From Pyxidicoccus trucidator (lineage in GTDB: Bacteria; Myxococcota; Myxococcia; Myxococcales; Myxococcaceae): a DNA stretch of 64,000 nt. The translations under genes and the position numbers were made by a program. Positions 40,509 through 48,327 of the stretch are shown piece after piece (the first letter of the stretch is position 1; the number at the start of each line of letters is the position of its first letter). The notes beneath the pieces were generated by a model. The model worked only from the letters and a program-made list of their open reading frames with translations, made no database searches and had not been told where the DNA came from. Location: positions 482,300-546,299 of the forward strand of contig NZ_JAAIXZ010000004.1 in the NCBI RefSeq assembly GCF_010894435.1, in the 5' to 3' direction.

Positions 40509-42478
40509 TCGAAACGTTCGAAGCGGGTCACCGCCCAGACGTCCACCCGGGAGTAGATGACGGCATTCTGGGCATCACCCCCAGGCTCGCGTGCGGTGCC
40601 GCGCAGCCGGGTTTCATCGTCATAGATCTCGAAGCAGACCGGGTATTGCACCCCCTTCATGCGGAGCACCGTGAAGCGGCCGTAGACGCGCTTGCTCCCG
40701 ATGTAGAGCTGTCCGTCCATCTCCGACCCGTACCTGATGCCTCCTTGGCTCTTCACTGGAGCGGCAATGGCTCGACCCTCGCGAACGGTGAGGTTGATGC
40801 CTTTTTCGCCCCGGCTGAGCTCGGTGAGGAGGCTCTCCTCGATGCTGATATCCAGCTTCTTCATCGTCGCCACGGCCCCGGGTGGGCACTCCTCCGCGGG
40901 CGGAAGAGGCGGCTCCATCAGCGGCGGCGTGGTGGCGCAGGAGGCCAGTCCCGTACAGACGGCAGCCGCTGCGGCGCGAGTCATGCTTCCGGCGGAGCGG
41001 ACGCGGGACGTCTGGGGCTGCTTCGCCGAGGGCGGGAGCCCGGAGGCAAGGTCGGTCTTCTTCACGGAAGAGGCTTCCTGGGGAGTCGCCACCGACACGG
41101 TGACGGCCACGGGGGTGGGCCTCGCCTCTGGCGGGACCGCGGCCGGGGCAGTGTGGGGGGCCTCCACGATGCTGGCCACTTTCTGACCGACTGAGGTGGT
41201 TGCCTCATGCCTCACCTGAGCGGTAGTGTGCGGCCATGCTCCCGATGCCAGAGCCCCCAGCGCTCCCAGGCCCGTCACGAGGACGAGGCCCACCGCCGCC
41301 ACCAGCGCCCGCTGTCGTCGGCGCGGGTGCACCCGGCGCGCGCTGCCCTCCACCACGGCCTTTCCGGGTGAGGCATAGGGGGTGGGCTTGGGTAGCGGAC
41401 GCAGCACCCCGAGCAGCTCCGCCCACAGGCGCAGCAGCTTCGCCCGCACCACCGAGGGCGGCCGGTGCGTGTGGGTCGGCCACTCCGGACGGCGCGTGCG
41501 CTGGCTCCGGGCGGACGCGCCTTCCTCGGCGGCGCGCGGCACGTCATGCCACTCGAAGACCTGCGTCTCCCAGGCTTCGGCCGGGTGCTGGCCCAGGGCC
41601 GTCACCAGCGCCTCGTGCAGCTGGGCTCCGGTCTGGAAGCGCTGCTCGGGGTCCTTCTCCAGCAGGCGGAGGATGACGCCGTCGAGCGCGGGCGGCACGC
41701 GCGGATTCACCGCCGAGGGCGCCGGAGGCTGCTGCGAGACGATGGCCGCGCACAGCACGTCCGGGGGCCAGTGGGGAGCGAAGGGGTAGTGGCCGGTGAC
41801 GGCGCGGTACAGGCAGACGCCCAGGGCGTAGAGGTCATCGGTGGGGGCGAAGGCGTAGCGGACATCGATGCGGCGCCAGTGGCGCTGGTGGAAGCGGACG
41901 GACTCGGGGCTGCGCAGGTGGAGGGTGCCCGGGGGCAGGGGGCCGGTGGTCAGGGTGGGGGCGCCGGTGTAGTCGCCCGAGCCCAGGTCGATGAGCACCG
42001 GGTCGCCCTGTGGGCCGCGCATGAGGATGTGCTCGGGCTTGAGGTCGCGGTGCAGCACGCCCATGGCGTGAAGGGCATCCAGGATGAGGGACATGCGGCG
42101 CGCGGTGTCCGCGAACTGCTGGAAGGAGGGGTTGTGGAGGTCGGCCCACAGGTGGAGCGGGGGGCCGGGCACCCAGTCCATGACGAAGTAGAAATGGCCG
42201 GTGACGACGTCCGGCCAGCGCCCGCAGGCGTGGACGGCGACGATGTGTGGATGGACGGCCTTGTCCATCAGCAGGGTGAGCTCGCGCATGGAGCGGGGCT
42301 CGTAGGGGTGGTGGGACAGCTTGAGCGCGAAGTAGCGGCCCGGGTCATTGAGGGCTTCCACCTTGTAGACGGCGCCGTAGCCGCCGGCCCCGAGCCGCTC
42401 GAGGAGGCGCCAGCTGCAGCCCACCACCGTGCCGGGGGGCAGCTTGTCCGGGTTCACCTGGGGGTTGTCCGAGCTCAT
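40505..42478 (-). CDS. Membrane Ser/Thr protein kinase (Hanks type) with C-terminal lipoprotein-like domain
   Basis: 657 aa. The kinase domain spans residues about 20-295: Gly loop 'LERLGAGGYGAVYKVEA', Lys in 'YFALKLSHHP', catalytic loop 'LHRDLKPEHIL' (His instead of the usual Asn), 'VLIDLGSGD' (DLG instead of DFG), and 'FAPTDDLYALGVCLYRAVTG'. A juxtamembrane region and a membrane helix ('RALVAAVGLVLVTGLGALGAL', about 390-410) follow. The extracytoplasmic part contains a second hydrophobic stretch with a lipobox-like 'MTRAAAAAVCTGLASC' (about 500-514) before a globular end ('CPPGAVATMKKLDISI' ... 'VDVWAVTRFERFE'). That end could be a fused lipoprotein or a separate gene starting at 40984. It is coupled to DUF2381 downstream. 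Confidence 0.9.
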   Translation of the reverse strand: MSSDNPQVNPDKLPPGTVVGCSWRLLERLGAGGYGAVYKVEALNDPGRYFALKLSHHPYEPRSMRELTLLMDKAVHPHIVAVHACGRWPDVVTGHFYFVMDWVPGPPLHLWADLHNPSFQQFADTARRMSLILDALHAMGVLHRDLKPEHILMRGPQGDPVLIDLGSGDYTGAPTLTTGPLPPGTLHLRSPESVRFHQRHWRRIDVRYAFAPTDDLYALGVCLYRAVTGHYPFAPHWPPDVLCAAIVSQQPPAPSAVNPRVPPALDGVILRLLEKDPEQRFQTGAQLHEALVTALGQHPAEAWETQVFEWHDVPRAAEEGASARSQRTRRPEWPTHTHRPPSVVRAKLLRLWAELLGVLRPLPKPTPYASPGKAVVEGSARRVHPRRRQRALVAAVGLVLVTGLGALGALASGAWPHTTAQVRHEATTSVGQKVASIVEAPHTAPAAVPPEARPTPVAVTVSVATPQEASSVKKTDLASGLPPSAKQPQTSRVRSAGSMTRAAAAAVCTGLASCATTPPLMEPPLPPAEECPPGAVATMKKLDISIEESLLTELSRGEKGINLTVREGRAIAAPVKSQGGIRYGSEMDGQLYIGSKRVYGRFTVLRMKGVQYPVCFEIYDDETRLRGTAREPGGDAQNAVIYSRVDVWAVTRFERFE

Positions 42479-42506
42479 GGCCTTGGGAGGTCTCCTGAAT
42501 TTTCCT

Positions 42507-42521
42507 CAACCTAGCAGGTTG
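42507..42521. promoter_or_regulatory. Small palindrome between kinase and Imm52 genes
   Basis: CAACCT-AGC-AGGTTG, a perfect 6-bp inverted repeat in the 99-bp divergent gap, 28 bp before the kinase start. The region is relatively AT-rich (GAATTTTCCTC), so the divergent promoters are probably here. Confidence 0.4.
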
Positions 42522-42577
42522 GGCGGTATTGTGGGGACCTGGTGTGTTCTGTCGCAGATGTCCATGGGAGGTTGTCG

Positions 42578-43321
42578 ATGAACGAGACCTGGTACGCGGG
42601 TGCCTACTGGCTGGGCCGGAGGGAGTCCGCCGAGTCGTGTGCGCGGCGGGCGGAGACCTTCTTCCGTTCCATGCGGCGGTGTGACCCGTCGTGGTCGACG
42701 TGGTGCGAGGCCGCGGAGTCCTTCGAGGCGTCGCGGTTGCTGCCCTTCGAGCCGGATGCGGCGAACCTGACGCGGATGTTCACCCGGCGGGAGAACCAGG
42801 AGCCCGGAGACGGGGTGAGCCTGTGGGCGTGGGCGGGCGAGCGCCGGGACGAGGTGACGGGCGTGAGCCTGCGGTGTGGCTCGGCGTCACACCAGACGTC
42901 GGCGGTGTGCCTGCTGAAGCCGCCGTCCTACGGGCCGGTGGCGGAGCGGGTGGTGAGCGCCGGGGTGATGAAGGAAGTGCTGAAGTGCATGGCGGTGGCG
43001 TGGGAGCCGGAGTGGGCGGTGGCCACGTCGGACAATCATCGGGACATGGTGTCGGGCCGCGCGCGGGCGGGCACCTTCGTGGGGTGGATGATGTATTTCT
43101 CTCGTCGACGCGGTGAGGTGCCTCCCCTGCCGAAGCCGGTGAAGGTGGAGCCGGTGGAGGGACTGGGCACGTTGATAGTGCTGACGCCGGACCGCTTCAC
43201 GGCCGGCAACCCCGAGCACGTGCAGCTGGCCGAGCAGGTCTGCGAGGCCCTGCGGTGCGCGAAGCTGCTGGGCGCGCTGCGGCCGTGGAAGCCCTTCGGC
43301 AATCAAGGGCGAGGTGAGTAG
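42578..43321 (+). CDS. Immunity 52 (Imm52) family protein
   Basis: 247-aa cytoplasmic protein with the Imm52 N-terminus 'MNETWYAGAYWLGRRESAES' and 'RRAETFFRSMRRCDPSWSTW'. A mid-region 'GVSLRCGSASHQTSAVCLLK' and a C-terminal alpha/beta part 'LGTLIVLTPDRFTAGNPEHV' follow. By family assignment, Imm52 proteins neutralise polymorphic toxins used against siblings. No toxin, VgrG, PAAR or Rhs gene lies nearby, so this is an orphan immunity gene. The ATG at 42578 has GGGAGG upstream. It is divergent from the Ser/Thr kinase. Confidence 0.82.
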   Translation: MNETWYAGAYWLGRRESAESCARRAETFFRSMRRCDPSWSTWCEAAESFEASRLLPFEPDAANLTRMFTRRENQEPGDGVSLWAWAGERRDEVTGVSLRCGSASHQTSAVCLLKPPSYGPVAERVVSAGVMKEVLKCMAVAWEPEWAVATSDNHRDMVSGRARAGTFVGWMMYFSRRRGEVPPLPKPVKVEPVEGLGTLIVLTPDRFTAGNPEHVQLAEQVCEALRCAKLLGALRPWKPFGNQGRGE

Positions 43322-43463
43322 CAGTTCGAGGCACTCCGGGCTCGCTGGCTCCCCCGCCAGCAGCCCGTAGGGGCTGACGAGCACCCGAGGGCCCGGCCCC
43401 GCCGGTGTCCTCCAGGTGGCGCTTGCCCCGGAGGACACCGGAAAGAAGCCGTGCATGAAGGCG

Positions 43464-43481
43464 TGTCTATGGGTATAGACA
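43464..43481. promoter_or_regulatory. Perfect palindrome upstream of the HTH gene, candidate autoregulatory operator
   Basis: TGTCTAT-GGGT-ATAGACA, 7-bp perfect arms, ending 7 bp before the ATG at 43489. It is AT-rich in a GC-rich setting and at a position that would block initiation. The neighbouring HTH protein is the natural candidate binder. Confidence 0.6.
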
Positions 43482-43488
43482 GGCCCAC

Positions 43489-43719
43489 ATGTGTCCCATG
43501 GTGAAGACAGAAGACCTCATCGACGCCCAGGGAGTGGCCGGGTTGCTGCGCCTGAGCCACACCAACAGCGTCAGCACCTACCTGCGCCGCTACCCGGACA
43601 TGCCGCGTCCCGTGCTGGACCTGGGCACCGGGCGCCCCCGGCTCTGGCTCCGTCCCCAGGTGGTGCGCTGGATGCGCGCCCGCCAGTCCGAGCAGCTCAG
43701 CGTTGGAGGTGAATCATGA
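43489..43719 (+). CDS. Small helix-turn-helix DNA-binding protein
   Basis: 76 aa: 'VKTEDLIDAQGVAGLLRLSH' then 'TNSVSTYLRRYPDMPRPVLD' and 'GRPRLWLRPQVVRWMRARQS'. The pattern (helix-turn-helix, then a wing ending in a basic helix) matches MerR/AlpA-type excisionase-like regulators. The ATG at 43489 or 43498 could start it. The stop overlaps the methionine aminopeptidase start (ATGA), so the two are translationally coupled. The palindrome at 43464-43481 suggests self-repression. Confidence 0.75.
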   Translation: MCPMVKTEDLIDAQGVAGLLRLSHTNSVSTYLRRYPDMPRPVLDLGTGRPRLWLRPQVVRWMRARQSEQLSVGGES

Positions 43720-44714
43720 CCACCGCCGTTCCCCCGCGTACGCCCCCCGCCGTCCTGCCCGGCCCCAATGACACCTGCTGGTGCGGCAGCGGCTCCAAGT
43801 ACAAGAAGTGCCACCGTGGCGCCGATGCCGTCGAGGCTCGCAAGAAGGGGCCCGACACCGCTCGCAAGGGCGTGCGTCCCGGCCTCATCAGCCCGCGCCG
43901 CGACGTGCCCATCCACATTCCCCGCCCGGACTACGCGGCGTCGGGCCGGCCCTCGCGGCGCGCTCCCGCGTCGGAAATCAACACGCCGGACGTCATCGCC
44001 CGCATGCGCCGCGCCTGCAAGGCCGCCGCCGAGGTGCTCCAGGAGGTGTCCGCCCACGTACGCCCGGGCGTCACCACCGACGAGCTGGATGCGATTACGC
44101 ACGAGGCCTACATCAAGCGCGGCGGCTACCCGAGCACGCTGAACTACCACGGCTATCCCAAGTCGCTCTGCACCTCCGTCAACGAGGTTGTCTGCCACGG
44201 CATCCCCGACAGCCGCGCGCTGGAGGACGGCGACATCATCAACCTGGACATCACCATCTTCCTGGATGGCGTCCATGGTGACTGCTCGGCCACCTACTTC
44301 GTCGGCAACGTGGACGCGGAGAGCCAGCGGCTGGTGAAGGTGACGCGCGAGTGCCTGGACATCGGCATCGCCGCGGTGAAGCCCGGCCGGCCCATCAGCG
44401 ACATCGGCCGCGCGATTGAGGACCACGCCACGAAGAATGGCATGAGCGTGGTGCGCGCCTACTGCGGCCACGGCATCGGCGAGACGTTCCACACGTCCCT
44501 GCAGATTCCCCACTACTTCGAGCCCGAGTCCAACACCCTCATGGAGCCCGGGATGATTTTCACCGTGGAGCCGATGATCAACCTGGGTGGCTGGGGCAGC
44601 CGCACCTGGGATGACGGGTGGACCGCCGTCACCGCCGACGGCAGCCGCAGCGCCCAGTTCGAGCACACCCTCCTCGTCACCGAGAAGGGCCCCGAAATCC
44701 TCACGGTGCCCTGA
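43716..44714 (+). CDS. map: Type I methionine aminopeptidase with N-terminal SEC-C zinc motif
   Basis: 332 aa. The N-terminus carries a SEC-C zinc knuckle ('NDTCWCGSGSKYKKCHRG', about residues 18-35), thought to help ribosome docking in such enzymes, then a basic linker. The catalytic pita-bread domain follows (about 85-330). Metal ligands are visible: Asp in 'NLDITIFLDGVHGDCSATY' (two), His in 'GHGIGETFH', Glu in 'MIFTVEPMI' and Glu in 'SAQFEHTLLVT'; the His of 'STLNYHGYPKSLCTSVNEVV' is also present. It removes initiator methionine from nascent proteins. It overlaps the HTH gene by 4 bp, an unusual operon partner for this housekeeping enzyme. Confidence 0.94.
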   Translation: MTTAVPPRTPPAVLPGPNDTCWCGSGSKYKKCHRGADAVEARKKGPDTARKGVRPGLISPRRDVPIHIPRPDYAASGRPSRRAPASEINTPDVIARMRRACKAAAEVLQEVSAHVRPGVTTDELDAITHEAYIKRGGYPSTLNYHGYPKSLCTSVNEVVCHGIPDSRALEDGDIINLDITIFLDGVHGDCSATYFVGNVDAESQRLVKVTRECLDIGIAAVKPGRPISDIGRAIEDHATKNGMSVVRAYCGHGIGETFHTSLQIPHYFEPESNTLMEPGMIFTVEPMINLGGWGSRTWDDGWTAVTADGSRSAQFEHTLLVTEKGPEILTVP

Positions 44715-44728
44715 CGGACACCTCGGGC

Positions 44729-44757
44729 GCGGGCAGTCGCTGCGTGCGGCTGCCCGC
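44729..44757. terminator. Terminator hairpin after map
   Basis: GCGGGCAG / CTGCCCGC (8-bp stem, 13-nt loop) lies in the 51-bp gap between the convergent map and DUF2917 genes. Confidence 0.72.
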
Positions 44758-44765
44758 CCGTGCCG

Positions 44766-45128
44766 TCAAGGCGCGTGGGCCTCGGGCTCTCGGGGCTCCA
44801 TTGCCCGTGCGAGGCTGGAAGGCCACCGCACGAGGTTGAAGCGCGTGAGCCTCAGGGCCTGCACCACCACGTGTCCGGGGGCCTTCAGCCGCACGGTGTG
44901 CCCGGGGCCGAGCACGTAGTCCCGCGAGTCGCCTTCACACGTGAGCCACAGTTGCCCGTCATCGCAGGTGAGCGCCAGGTGCTCGCCGCCATGCGTGTGC
45001 ATGCCCCACGTGGCACCCCGCTCCAGTAGCACCCGCTCCTCGCTTCCGTTCCGGTGGGCTCCGGGCCTCAGCCACTCCGCCAGCGCCCGCAGCCAGTCGT
45101 GAAACGTGAAGGTGAGAGTCGCCGCCAT
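44766..45128 (-). CDS. DUF2917 protein (cupin-like)
   Basis: 120 aa. The central part 'GEHLALTCDDGQLWLTCEGDSRDYVLGPG' (in part) and 'VRLKAPGHVVVQALRLTRFNLV' are typical of DUF2917, a small beta-rich domain of unknown function. The ATG at 45128 follows GGAGGACACGGCG. It is divergent from a MocR-type regulator, sharing a 191-bp intergenic region with a strong inverted repeat, so it is the likely target of that regulator. Confidence 0.8.
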   Translation of the reverse strand: MAATLTFTFHDWLRALAEWLRPGAHRNGSEERVLLERGATWGMHTHGGEHLALTCDDGQLWLTCEGDSRDYVLGPGHTVRLKAPGHVVVQALRLTRFNLVRWPSSLARAMEPREPEAHAP

Positions 45129-45197
45129 CGCCGTGTCCTCCTGTCCCGCAACATGCGCCCGGCGGGCGGAACAGAACAGATGCAGCGAATGTAGATT

Positions 45198-45238
45198 GTG
45201 ACCGGTACAGTTCTGGGTGGAAGAACTGTACCGGTCAC
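45198..45238. promoter_or_regulatory. Perfect 16-bp inverted repeat, probable MocR operator
   Basis: Left arm GTGACCGGTACAGTTC (45198-45213), 9-bp spacer TGGGTGGAA, right arm GAACTGTACCGGTCAC (45223-45238). It lies midway in the divergent DUF2917/MocR intergenic region. Each arm contains ACCGGTACAG, with inner palindrome ACCGGT. Overlap with both promoters is expected. Confidence 0.8.
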
Positions 45239-45319
45239 TGTGGTGGGCAGGTGTATCTGGGCGGCGGGACGCGGCCCGGTTACCCATGGTGGTTGGGGAC
45301 GACACCTCCCGGAGGACGC

Positions 45320-46756
45320 ATGGGCGCGCTGGCGCATAGACCGAAGCTGTACGAGCAGGTGGCCGAGCGGCTGGGAGACGCCATCGCCGCGGGCACGCTG
45401 CGGCCGGGAGACCGGCTGCCATCGGTGCGGCAGCTCAGCCTCCGCGAGCGCGTGAGCATCTCCACCGTGCTCCAGGCGTACCTGCACCTGGAGGCCGTCG
45501 GCGTCATCGAGACGCGCCCACAGTCCGGCCACTACGTGCGCCGCCGCGAGCGCCCGCGCCTCGCCGAGCCCCAGGTGTCGCGCCCCGCCGCCAGCGCCAC
45601 GCCCGTCACCGTCAGCGCGCTCGTGGCCCGCGTGTACCGTGCCGCGCGTGAGCCGCGCCTGGTGCAGTTGGGCGCCGCGTGGCCGGCTCCGGAGCTGCTG
45701 CCCACCCGGCGGCTGTACCGCGAGCTCAACACCCTCACGCGCGAGGCGGGGGACACCGGCATCCTCTACGACATCCCTCCCGGTTGCCTGGAGCTGCGCC
45801 AGCAGCTCGCTCGCCGCTCGTTGGACTGGGGCTGCGCGCTGTCCGCGGATGACTTCGTCACCACGTGCGGCGCGTCCGAGGCCATCCACCTGTGCCTGCT
45901 CGCCGTGGCCCGCACGGGGGACACCATCGCGATTGAGTCCCCCGCGTACTACGGCACGCTGCAGGCGATTGAGTCGCTCGGGCTGCGCGCGCTGGAGATT
46001 CCGAGCAGCCCCCGCCACGGCCTGGAGCTGGACGCGCTGCAAGCGGCGCTGGAGCGGCGGCGCGTGGCCGCGGTGCTGGTGGTGCCCAGCTTCAGCAACC
46101 CGGTCGGCAGCTGCATGCCCGAGGAGAACCGGAAGCGGCTGGTGTCCATGCTCGCCGAGCGTGACGTGCCGCTCATCGAGGACGACATCTACGGCGACCT
46201 GCACTTCGGCCCGGAGCGCCCGCGCACGTGCAAGGCCTTCGACACCACGGGCAACGTGCTGCTGTGCGGCTCGTTCTCCAAGACGCTCGCCCCCGGCTTC
46301 CGCGTGGGCTACGTGGCCCCGGGCCGCTTCCGCGAGCGCGTGGAGTTGCTCAAGTTCGCCCACACCGTGGCCACTCCCACGCTGCCCCAGCTCGCGATTG
46401 CGCGCTTCCTCCAGGAGGGCGGCTACGACAGGCACCTGCGCACCCTACGCCGCCGGCTCGCCGCCCAGGTGGAGCGCATGGCCGAGGCCGTCGCCGAGCA
46501 CTTCCCCGAGGGTACGCGCGTGGCCCGCCCGTCGGGCAGCTCGCTGCTCTGGGTGGAGCTGCCTCCGCGCGTGGACGCGCTGGAGCTGCACGCGAAGGCG
46601 CTGGAGGCGGGCGTCAGCATCGCCCCCGGGCCCATCTTCTCCGCGCGGCCGGACTCGTACCGCCACTTCATCCGCCTGAGCTGCGGCCAGCCGTGGACGC
46701 CCCGCATCGAGGGCGCCATGGCTACGCTGGGCAGCCTCGCGCGCAACGTCGCGTGA
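45320..46756 (+). CDS. MocR-type regulator (GntR HTH fused to PLP aminotransferase domain)
   Basis: 478 aa. The N-terminal GntR winged helix (residues about 8-75) has 'LYEQVAERLGDAIAAGTLRP' and 'GDRLPSVRQLSLRERVSIST'. The C-terminal fold-type I aminotransferase domain includes 'ILYDIPPGCLELRQQLARR', 'TTCGASEAIHLCLLAVARTG', 'PLIEDDIYGDLHFG' and the PLP lysine in 'LLCGSFSKTLAPGFRVGY' (about residue 321). MocR proteins use PLP or amino compounds as effectors. The ATG at 45320 has GGAGG five bases upstream. It probably controls itself and the divergent DUF2917 gene through the repeat at 45198-45238. Confidence 0.92.
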   Translation: MGALAHRPKLYEQVAERLGDAIAAGTLRPGDRLPSVRQLSLRERVSISTVLQAYLHLEAVGVIETRPQSGHYVRRRERPRLAEPQVSRPAASATPVTVSALVARVYRAAREPRLVQLGAAWPAPELLPTRRLYRELNTLTREAGDTGILYDIPPGCLELRQQLARRSLDWGCALSADDFVTTCGASEAIHLCLLAVARTGDTIAIESPAYYGTLQAIESLGLRALEIPSSPRHGLELDALQAALERRRVAAVLVVPSFSNPVGSCMPEENRKRLVSMLAERDVPLIEDDIYGDLHFGPERPRTCKAFDTTGNVLLCGSFSKTLAPGFRVGYVAPGRFRERVELLKFAHTVATPTLPQLAIARFLQEGGYDRHLRTLRRRLAAQVERMAEAVAEHFPEGTRVARPSGSSLLWVELPPRVDALELHAKALEAGVSIAPGPIFSARPDSYRHFIRLSCGQPWTPRIEGAMATLGSLARNVA

Positions 46757-46771
46757 GGGCGCCGGCCGTGC

Positions 46772-48178
46772 TCACCGCGGCCGCATCCTGATGGACGCCA
46801 GCCGGTCGTCCGGCGCGAGCCCCACGGCGAACTGATACGTCTTCGTCCCGAACGTCACCAGGTACGTGTACTGGCGGTCATCGCCCAGCGTGCTCCGCTC
46901 GACCAGCACCAGCCGTCCCGTGGGCCCCAGCTCGCGCAGGTGCTCCTGGTACAGCTTCGCGATGCCCGGAAAGAACCCGGCGCGAACGTACGCGAAGTCG
47001 GCCGGCGCGAGCGTCCCTTCCCGTGCCTTCTCCAGCAGCGCCGCGACTCGCGCGGTGACCTGGGGCTCGCGGTCTTCGATGGGGGTGAGCGTCGGCGGGG
47101 CCAGCGCGGGGTGGATGATGGCCGCCAGGCCCTCCGCGAAGCGCGAGGGGTTCGCGGCCGAGGAGTTGGTCAGCACGATGAGGGAGAGGCCTTCGCCCAG
47201 GTAGCGGCCGAAGTAGGACGTGAAGCCCTGCCAGGCGCCGCCGTGCTGGTGCAGCGGCTTCCCGGCCCGCTCCAGGAGCTGCCAGCCAAAGCCATACGGA
47301 TAGGTGGCGCCGCTGGTGAGCGGCGCGGGAGTGAGAATCTCCCGCCAGCTCTCCGGGGTGAGGATGGCTCGCGCCTGGACGGCCGCGTCCCACGCCAGCA
47401 TGTCCCGCACGGACACATACATGGAGCCGTCCCCCGTGGTGTTGAGCGAGGGAGACACCCACTCCTGGTTCTTCAACGTCCCCTTGTCCATGCGGTAGCC
47501 GTCCGCGCGGTGCGGGATGATGTCCGCCTCGCTGATGATTCGCGCCGTCGTCATGCCGGCGGGCTTGAAGACCTTGTCGCGCAGCACGTCGCCGTAGAAC
47601 GTGCCGGAGACGCGGTTCACGATGATGCCCAGCAGGACATAGCCGGTGTTGCTGTAGGACCAGCGCGAGCCGGGGGCGAACTCGAGCGTCAGCGTGTAGG
47701 CGAAGCGCGCGAGCTCCTCGTCGGTGTAGTCCTTCCGGTAGTCGAGCGTGCCCTCCAGGTCCGGAAGGCCCGCGGTGTGGTTCAGCAGGTGGCGCACGGT
47801 GATGCCGCCCCACGACGCAGGGGCCCCGGGGAAGAACTTCGTCAGCGGGTCCGCCAGCGCGAGCTTGCCCGCCTCCACCTGAAGCATCACCGCCATCGCG
47901 GTGAACTGCTTACCGACGGAGCCCGCCTGGAAGAGCGTCTCAGGCTTGACGGGGACCTGATGCTCCAGGTTCGCGAAGCCATACCCCTTCGCCAGGAGGA
48001 CCTTGCCGTTCTTCACGATGCCGATGCCGACGCCGGGCACCTTCTGGCGCTCCAGCTCCTCCCGGACGAACGCGTCGATGCGCTTGCTGACCGGGGCCGG
48101 TGCGGCGGCGGCGCGGCTCGCTGAGAAGCCCAGCAGGAGGACAGACAGCATGGCGAGACGGCGGACAAGGCAACACAC
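46772..48178 (-). CDS. Secreted serine hydrolase, beta-lactamase class C fold
   Basis: 468-aa exported protein (signal peptide ending 'ASRAAAA'). The penicillin-binding/beta-lactamase fold has catalytic motifs S-x-x-K as 'FQAGSVGKQFTAMAVML' (about residue 90), Y-x-N as 'WSYSNTGYVLLG', and H-x-G as 'HQHGGAWQGF'. A C-terminal domain of about 110 residues follows ('VTARVAALLEKAREGTLAPA' ... 'LASIRMRPR'), as in several esterase- or D-aminopeptidase-like members. The substrate is unknown (esterase, amidase or beta-lactam). The start is a GTG at 48178 with AAGGAG eight bases upstream; an ATG at 48151 is possible. Confidence 0.87.
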   Translation of the reverse strand: MCCLVRRLAMLSVLLLGFSASRAAAAPAPVSKRIDAFVREELERQKVPGVGIGIVKNGKVLLAKGYGFANLEHQVPVKPETLFQAGSVGKQFTAMAVMLQVEAGKLALADPLTKFFPGAPASWGGITVRHLLNHTAGLPDLEGTLDYRKDYTDEELARFAYTLTLEFAPGSRWSYSNTGYVLLGIIVNRVSGTFYGDVLRDKVFKPAGMTTARIISEADIIPHRADGYRMDKGTLKNQEWVSPSLNTTGDGSMYVSVRDMLAWDAAVQARAILTPESWREILTPAPLTSGATYPYGFGWQLLERAGKPLHQHGGAWQGFTSYFGRYLGEGLSLIVLTNSSAANPSRFAEGLAAIIHPALAPPTLTPIEDREPQVTARVAALLEKAREGTLAPADFAYVRAGFFPGIAKLYQEHLRELGPTGRLVLVERSTLGDDRQYTYLVTFGTKTYQFAVGLAPDDRLASIRMRPR

Positions 48179-48327
48179 GTGGAGGGCTCCTTCAGGGCGG
48201 CTCGACCTGTACCGCTGGCACGGGACATACCGCGCCTCTCGGTGACGGGGCTACGTCCCGCGGGACGGGATGCGGCCAGCGGACCTGGACGGGCAGGGTG
48301 TCGTGTGCCGCGTTGCGTGAGGAGGGT

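Noticed and set aside
43489-44714. Toxin-antitoxin pair (small HTH plus overlapping gene)
   Set aside because: The second gene is a complete methionine aminopeptidase with all metal ligands, not a toxin fold.
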